In this document: piece after piece, positions 60,028 through 64,000 of the stretch | Layout: every line of letters starts with the position of its first letter | Numbering within the stretch: position 1 is the stretch's first letter | Source: Prochlorococcus sp. AG-442-B03 | GTDB taxonomy: Bacteria; Cyanobacteriota; Cyanobacteriia; PCC-6307; Cyanobiaceae | Length of the DNA stretch: 64,000 nucleotides | Assembly: GCA_003212395.1 (NCBI GenBank) | Contig: QCPU01000003.1 | Coordinates: 42,724-106,723, forward strand | Direction: 5' to 3' | Notes under the pieces: generated by a model | Told to the model about the DNA's origin: nothing | Seen by the model: the letters and a program-made list of their open reading frames with translations, nothing else | Database searches by the model: none | Position numbers and translations under genes: made by a program

Positions 60028-60104
60028 TTACTGATTTTTACTAAATAAACAATAGTTCAATAATAGTAATAATAAGAAATGAAAACCGTTTTTATTAGAA
60101 AAAT

Positions 60105-61226
60105 TTAATCTGAAAGTTTGTACCATTCAGACTCAAGATTGGAGCCAGAATCTTTATCACAGCTTCCACCTAATGAATCAACAATTGTACAAGTGTTGTG
60201 AACGGCTACTGAAACCGTATTACCATCCATCATCAATCCATCAACGAATATTTGATTAGAAGCTAAAGGTACTGAACTTTGTCTACTTAAGTTCCTTAAT
60301 AACTTAGATGCTGGAATTTGTTCAGGAAATATTGCCTGAACTTTCTCTTCCTCTAACATTTTTAAAGTAGAACTTATGTTGTCTGGCCTTAAGCTTGAGG
60401 AGTCTCCAAGAAAGTCGAGTAAACTAATGGTTTTAAAACCAAAGGCATCACCGTAGTATTCCATTGCTTTGTGTTTAGAGACAATTACTCTGTTTCCCTC
60501 AGGAATAGAGCTTACTTGTTCGACGATCCAACTATCTAAACCTTCTAAAAGTGAATCAACTTTTTCAAATCTTTCACTAATTAATTTTCTGTCCCCTCTA
60601 TTAAAAACTGAAATATCTTTCTTTAAACTTTTGCTTATAATATTTCCCATTTTTATGATGTTATGTGGATCATGCCAAACATGTGGATCTAGACCTCCAT
60701 GGTCATGATGATCATCATGTCCACCATGGTCTGAATGATCCTCATGACCTCCATGGTCAGAATGATCGTCTACCTTAGCTGAATGTTCAGAATGATCATC
60801 ATGTCCACCATGGTCTGAATGATCCTCATGACCTCCATGATCAGAATGATCGTCTACGTCTATTGCACTAACACCTACAACAACAGTATTCTTTTTATTC
60901 TCCCAATTTCTCATGCTTGGAGTCATTTCTTTACCAAGAGTAAATACTTTGTCTGCGTTATTTAGTAATTTAGCTTGCCTTGGATTGATCTTTAAGTCAT
61001 GAACATCCTGTTTTCTATCTACTAAGCATGTAACTTCGTCAGAAGATAATGCAATTGATTTAACTAAATCACAAACTAGTGGTTCAACTGCAACATATGA
61101 CTTTCCTTTAGCCATGACATCCTGCCCAAAACCAGAAAGTATAATTGTTCCAGCTATTACCGAATTTTTAATTATTGAACTACTTGAACTTGTTTTATTT
61201 GTTAGAAGTCTTTTAAAAATTGACAT
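60105..61226 (-). CDS. znuA: Zinc ABC transporter substrate-binding protein ZnuA
   Basis: This 373-residue cluster A-I binding protein has a signal-like N-terminus (residues 12-40), the metal-site segments DVHDLKINPRQAK and GLDPHVWHDPHN, KHKAMEYYGDAFGF, and a late IFPEQIPASKLLRNLSRQ. Between them a His/Asp-rich loop contains a 28-residue unit present twice (starting VDDHSDHGGHEDHSDHGGHD). Such loops collect zinc and pass it to the buried site. It is divergent from znuC across 135 bases that hold a palindromic operator candidate. Confidence 0.95.
   Translation of the reverse strand: MSIFKRLLTNKTSSSSSIIKNSVIAGTIILSGFGQDVMAKGKSYVAVEPLVCDLVKSIALSSDEVTCLVDRKQDVHDLKINPRQAKLLNNADKVFTLGKEMTPSMRNWENKKNTVVVGVSAIDVDDHSDHGGHEDHSDHGGHDDHSEHSAKVDDHSDHGGHEDHSDHGGHDDHHDHGGLDPHVWHDPHNIIKMGNIISKSLKKDISVFNRGDRKLISERFEKVDSLLEGLDSWIVEQVSSIPEGNRVIVSKHKAMEYYGDAFGFKTISLLDFLGDSSSLRPDNISSTLKMLEEEKVQAIFPEQIPASKLLRNLSRQSSVPLASNQIFVDGLMMDGNTVSVAVHNTCTIVDSLGGSCDKDSGSNLESEWYKLSD
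60708..60857. repeat. Tandem 84-base duplication inside the znuA His-rich loop
   Basis: A 66-base segment at 60708-60773 recurs at 60792-60857 with one base difference (ccatggtcag versus ccatgatcag), an offset of 84 bases or 28 codons. It encodes the repeated His/Asp block of ZnuA. The near identity implies recent in-frame duplication and likely length variation between strains. Confidence 0.85.
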
Positions 61227-61243
61227 AAAAAATTGTTAATACT

Positions 61244-61264
61244 TAAAAATGATAATCATTTTCA
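61244..61264. promoter_or_regulatory. Candidate Zur operator between znuA and znuC
   Basis: AATGAT-A-ATCATT (61248-61260) is a perfect 13-base inverted repeat, and extending it one to three bases on each side keeps nearly all pairing. It matches the general look of Fur/Zur boxes (TGATAATNATTATCA-like). It lies 21 bases before the znuA start and about 100 bases before znuC, so binding there could repress znuA and possibly both. A second palindrome, TATTAT/ATAATA, lies at about 61294-61309. Confidence 0.7.
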
Positions 61265-61361
61265 TTGTTTCTGACAAGCGTCGTTATCAAATATTATGAA
61301 AATAATACACAGCTTGTATTATTGGTAAGCTTGTAAAGTGACTTTTTTAAAAGATTAATTA

Positions 61362-62132
61362 ATGGCTACTTTAGTCGCTGAAAATTTAACATTTGCATAC
61401 ACGAAAAAAAGTAAGCCAGTTTTAAATAAGGTATCGGTTGAGATTAAGCCTGGAACTCTAACAGCGTTAGTTGGTCCAAACGGGGCAGGTAAATCAACTC
61501 TTTTGAGAATATTGCAAGGACAAAATACTCCAGATGTAGGCGAAATAAAAATTGACGGTGAAAATTTACATAGATCTAGATCTCTAGTGGCACTTATGCC
61601 TCAAAGAAGTTCTATGAATTGGAAGTTTCCCATTACAGTTGAAAAATTGGTATCTCTTGGTCAAATTAAGTATTCAAAATCAAGAAGTAATAACCCCTTT
61701 CAAATCAAGACTCTTCTAGCATATCCTAATTCTTGGATTAATAAATGTTGTGAATTAGAGGCGACATTGCAAAGAGTAGGCATTGCAAATTTAGCTAATA
61801 GAAGACTTGATTCTCTTTCAGGAGGACAGCAACAAAGAGCTCTATTAGCAAAAACTCTTATGTCTCCTGCAAAAATATATCTTCTGGATGAACCTTGTGC
61901 GGCATTGGATCCCCCCGCAAAAGAGGATTTTCTAAAAATTGTTCGTCAACTTGCAGATGCTGGTCTTTCTTTGCTCGTAAGTAGTCATGATTGGGGCGAG
62001 TCTCTAAATAATTATGATCAAGTAATAGTTCTTGATAAAAGTGTTTTGGCAGTTGGTAGTCCTGATCTAATAAAAGATAAATTAGATGCATTAAACATTA
62101 GTTCTATAAAGGAAAATAATTTCTGCGATTAG
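61362..62132 (+). CDS. znuC: Zinc ABC transporter ATP-binding protein ZnuC
   Basis: This 256-residue ABC ATPase has Walker A GPNGAGKST (residues 38-46), the signature LSGGQQQRALLAKTL, Walker B IYLLDEPCAALD and the switch His in SSHDWGES. It energises zinc import with ZnuB. The permease gene is not adjacent: the zur gene on the opposite strand lies between (62145-62579) and znuB begins at 62597. Confidence 0.95.
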   Translation: MATLVAENLTFAYTKKSKPVLNKVSVEIKPGTLTALVGPNGAGKSTLLRILQGQNTPDVGEIKIDGENLHRSRSLVALMPQRSSMNWKFPITVEKLVSLGQIKYSKSRSNNPFQIKTLLAYPNSWINKCCELEATLQRVGIANLANRRLDSLSGGQQQRALLAKTLMSPAKIYLLDEPCAALDPPAKEDFLKIVRQLADAGLSLLVSSHDWGESLNNYDQVIVLDKSVLAVGSPDLIKDKLDALNISSIKENNFCD

Positions 62133-62144
62133 AAATGTTCCTTT

Positions 62145-62540
62145 TTAATTCTGAGCTTGATAACAGTTTTGGCAAAGCCCGAAATATTCGAGGGTATGAA
62201 ACAATAATTGGAATTTCTTTGAATTTGTTTTGGGTGTATGAATATCTTTTACTGGGCACCCTTCCATTTTTGATGTCTCACCACATTGAACACAGGTCAA
62301 ATGATGAATGTCTCTGTCTACGGGAGTGTAAAGAACCTCTCCTGTTGGAAGATGTCTAGAACGAATTAATCCATGCTTTATCAGAACTTGAAGATTCCTA
62401 TAAACAGTTGTCAGTCCCATAGCTTTTCCGCTTTCAATCAATTGTCTATGCAACTCTTGACCGCTCAGTTCATCCTCACATTTATTAAGTTCTTCAAGAA
62501 GTTGTTCTTGTCTTTTGGTAATGTCGGACTTAGTTACCAT
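62145..62540 (-). CDS. zur: Zinc uptake regulator Zur (Fur family)
   Basis: From ATG at 62538-62540 this gives 131 residues, starting MVTKSDITKRQ. The frame is open to 62579 (144 residues), but that ATG overlaps a TATGAT -10-like box on this strand, so I prefer the inner start. It has the Fur winged-helix DNA-binding part (ELHRQLIESGKAMGLTTVYRNLQVL) and structural zinc Cys pairs CVQC and CQNC, plus the sensing-site HHLTC and HxxEYFGLC region. Position in a znu cluster supports Zur over Fur or PerR. Confidence 0.9.
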   Translation of the reverse strand: MVTKSDITKRQEQLLEELNKCEDELSGQELHRQLIESGKAMGLTTVYRNLQVLIKHGLIRSRHLPTGEVLYTPVDRDIHHLTCVQCGETSKMEGCPVKDIHTPKTNSKKFQLLFHTLEYFGLCQNCYQAQN

Positions 62541-62574
62541 TGTTTTCGAAATCTTTTTTTGTCCCGTATTTTTG

Positions 62575-62592
62575 ATCATACCGAATCATTCG
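62575..62592 (-). promoter_or_regulatory. zur promoter -10 box with adjacent palindrome
   Basis: On the minus strand TATGAT (62575-62580) is a good -10, and directly upstream lies the perfect inverted repeat CGAAT-C-ATTCG (62582-62592). The palindrome also ends 4 bases before the znuB start on the plus strand. It is therefore placed to control both zur and znuB. Its sequence is not the same as the znuA-znuC box, so the regulator (Zur or another) is uncertain. Confidence 0.5.
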
Positions 62593-62596
62593 AATA

Positions 62597-63382
62597 ATGT
62601 CTTTTATTAATAACAACTGGTGGCTTGTCCCATTAATAATAACTATTTTCTCAGGGATCTTATGTCCAGCAATGGGAACTGTATTAATCACTCATAAGAG
62701 ATTACTACAAGTTAATTTGATCTCTCATTGTGTTTTACCTGGACTTGCTTTAGCCCTAGCGCTTGGAATTCATCCTTCCATTGGTGGTGTTATCAGTGGT
62801 CTTTTAGGCTCGGTGATTGCGGAAAGTTTAACTAATAGAAAAAGTGAAAACTATGAAGCAGTTATGAATACTATTCTTGCTGGAATGCTTGGGTTTGGAG
62901 TCCTTATTATACCTCTTCTTGGAATAAGGATTGATTTGGAGGCAGTATTATTTGGCGATTTATTGACAGCAAATTTTGGAGATTTACTTAGAACAATAAT
63001 TGCTTTTTTAGTATTTATACTTTTAATGACTTTTGGGTATGAAAAGGTTGTTTATGTGGGATTGGATCCAGAAGGTGCATCAGCGAGTGGTATAAACGTT
63101 TCTTTATTAAATCTTGCTTTAAGTTTTACAACGGCATTAGTAATTGTTAGTTCAATGTCAGCAGTGGGAGTAATTCTTGTTATTGCTCTTCTTTCAACCC
63201 CAACTCTGTTAGGGCTAAATAAAGCTCATAGTTTAAGAATTGCAATGATGAGGTCATCATTTTTTGGATTATGCATCTCACTTCTGGGCTTTATTCTCTC
63301 TATAGTCTTTAATTTGTCGCCTGGACCTGCAATTAGTGTTATTTGTGTCGCATCTCTTTTGATTCCTAAACTTCGCAAATAA
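62597..63382 (+). CDS. znuB: Zinc ABC transporter permease ZnuB
   Basis: This 261-residue permease has eight or so hydrophobic helices and the family blocks LQVNLISHCVLPGLALALALG, TILAGMLGFGVLIIPLL and VGVILVIALLSTPTLLGLNK. It forms the membrane channel with ZnuC. It begins 17 bases past the outer zur start codon. Its stop abuts the stop of a 48-residue minus-strand gene. Confidence 0.95.
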   Translation: MSFINNNWWLVPLIITIFSGILCPAMGTVLITHKRLLQVNLISHCVLPGLALALALGIHPSIGGVISGLLGSVIAESLTNRKSENYEAVMNTILAGMLGFGVLIIPLLGIRIDLEAVLFGDLLTANFGDLLRTIIAFLVFILLMTFGYEKVVYVGLDPEGASASGINVSLLNLALSFTTALVIVSSMSAVGVILVIALLSTPTLLGLNKAHSLRIAMMRSSFFGLCISLLGFILSIVFNLSPGPAISVICVASLLIPKLRK

Positions 63383-63529
63383 TTAAATCTTAAATGTCCA
63401 ATCAGAGTTTAATGCTTGAGCTTCTGGATTGTTTTTTAAAGCTACTTCCATAGCCTCTTTTTTATTGTTAGCTATAACAACTTCATCAAATTCCTTTCCA
63501 TTTTTTTTGAGACTTACTTTGAAACGCAT
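63383..63529 (-). CDS. Small 48-residue protein, unknown function
   Basis: Reverse-strand ATG at 63527-63529 opens a 48-codon frame, MRFKVSLKKNGKEFDEVVIANNK then KEAMEVALKNNPEAQALNSDWTFKI. It looks like a small beta-alpha-beta fold; short proteins of this form (a strand, a Lys/Glu helix ending in AL..NP, a final strand) are frequent in marine picocyanobacteria. No membrane segment or Cys. Its stop directly follows the znuB stop. Confidence 0.72.
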   Translation of the reverse strand: MRFKVSLKKNGKEFDEVVIANNKKEAMEVALKNNPEAQALNSDWTFKI

Positions 63530-63612
63530 AAACATTTTTTAATTAATCAAAAGTTAACCATTAAGCAACTAGATTTAAATACTTTTAAAAGTTAATTGAT
63601 GAAATAGAAACT

Positions 63613-63861
63613 TTAGTTATTTTGAAGTTTTTCTACTACAGATTCTTTCTCAATTTTAGCTATATCCTGTAATCCATTAGCATCAAACCAAGGAGCGTTT
63701 TCCCAATTAAATCCTTCCCCAAACGTATTATCGGGAGCAGCTACATACCAGTGACATGATGAATCGGGAACATCTACAGCACATTTTGACCAGTCAGCTT
63801 CCCACTGTGGAACTTGTACCCACATCACAGATGCTAATAAAAAAGAAAAAATAAAATTCAT
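63613..63861 (-). CDS. Small exported protein, unknown function
   Basis: 82 residues with a hydrophobic leader (residues 1-15, then VQVPQWEADW). The mature part is acidic and Trp-rich, with a Cys pair (SKCAVDVPDSSCHWYVAAPD). A periplasmic or lumenal location with a disulfide is plausible. The family is not recognised. It is 9 bases downstream of an open frame that runs off the right edge. Confidence 0.65.
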   Translation of the reverse strand: MNFIFSFLLASVMWVQVPQWEADWSKCAVDVPDSSCHWYVAAPDNTFGEGFNWENAPWFDANGLQDIAKIEKESVVEKLQNN

Positions 63862-63870
63862 AATTATCCG

Positions 63871-64000
63871 TTAGCAAAATTTGGAAAGATTTTTTTCACA
63901 TTCTTTCTTTCTTTTCTTCCAGTAATTCTCAAGTATTTGATAGTTATGCTTATTTTTGAATTGACTTAAATGTATATTTTTCTTATTAAGACCTGAAGTA
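63871..64000 (-). CDS. C-terminal part of a gene cut by the right edge
   Basis: The minus strand has an open frame of 42 residues from the window edge to a stop at 63871-63873. It reads Lys/Asn/His-rich sequence ending YWKKRKKECEKNLSKFC. No start is visible, and the composition is typical of both real small Prochlorococcus proteins and chance frames, so this is only a possibility. Confidence 0.35.
   Translation of the reverse strand, partial: TSGLNKKNIHLSQFKNKHNYQILENYWKKRKKECEKNLSKFC

Noticed and set aside
60680..60860. Short repeats resembling a CRISPR array or minisatellite
   Set aside because: Only two copies, in frame, encoding the His/Asp loop of ZnuA; no spacer-repeat structure and no cas genes.

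Overview
The window is a dense, AT-rich bacterial chromosome segment. The gene content points strongly to a marine Prochlorococcus, most likely a high-light-adapted strain. Diagnostic genes are sasA with a KaiB-like domain, petH (ferredoxin-NADP reductase), chlI, petG, cytochrome cM, crtL-b, opcA next to zwf, a CBS-less GuaB3-type IMP dehydrogenase, and the cyanobacterial small RNA Yfr1 between guaB and trxA. Genes are packed head-to-tail, start codons often abut or overlap, and only one stretch over 300 bases (about 56.9-57.4 kb) lacks an obvious large gene. I found no insertion sequence, prophage, CRISPR array or rRNA. One tRNA (Glu) is present.

Layout. 0-2.5 kb (minus): uppS (cut by the left edge), cdaA (c-di-AMP synthase), lysA. 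2.6-7.8 kb (plus): rimI-like acetyltransferase, clpC, GldA-like dehydrogenase, alpha/beta hydrolase. 7.8-13.9 kb: cdsA, a PLP Orn/Lys/Arg decarboxylase, a UbiB/ABC1 kinase, a small RodZ-like protein, malQ. 14-19.4 kb: prs, two poorly known proteins, sasA, tRNA-Glu, a START-like protein, petH. 19.5-26 kb: zwf-opcA-cobB run, then a PAP2-like membrane protein, crtE, folD on minus. 26-32.8 kb: a PgpH-type c-di-AMP phosphodiesterase, a membrane protein, leuA, a GH57 glucan enzyme, crtL-b. 32.8-44.2 kb: gyrA, guaB3, Yfr1, trxA, hisH, rsmD, petG, cytM, trmJ-like, chlI, ruvC, 5-FTHF cyclo-ligase, sufE, hom. 44.2-51.5 kb: a peptide-type ABC binding protein with one permease, a DUF1400-type hydrolase, an MFS transporter, a PfkB kinase and small unknowns. 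51.5-56 kb: pentapeptide protein, cupin-like protein, and the operon circularly permuted ATP-grasp / alpha-E / transglutaminase. 56-57.6 kb: small Cys-containing proteins and a possible short minus-strand transcript with a strong terminator. 57.6-63.4 kb: a zinc block (WD40 protein, COG0523 GTPase, znuA, znuC, zur, znuB) with palindromic candidate operators. Two small proteins and an edge fragment close the window.

How the genes fit together. Central carbon and redox flow is represented by the oxidative pentose phosphate entry (zwf/opcA), glycogen handling (malQ, GH57), FNR and cytochromes. Pigment synthesis is represented by chlI, crtE and crtL-b. Both the making (cdaA) and probable breaking (PgpH-like) enzymes of cyclic di-AMP are present. 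The right-hand zinc block looks like a self-contained high-affinity zinc response: sensor, importer and a metal-chaperone GTPase. The least understood parts are the ATP-grasp/alpha-E/transglutaminase operon and the small Cys-containing proteins between it and the zinc block.
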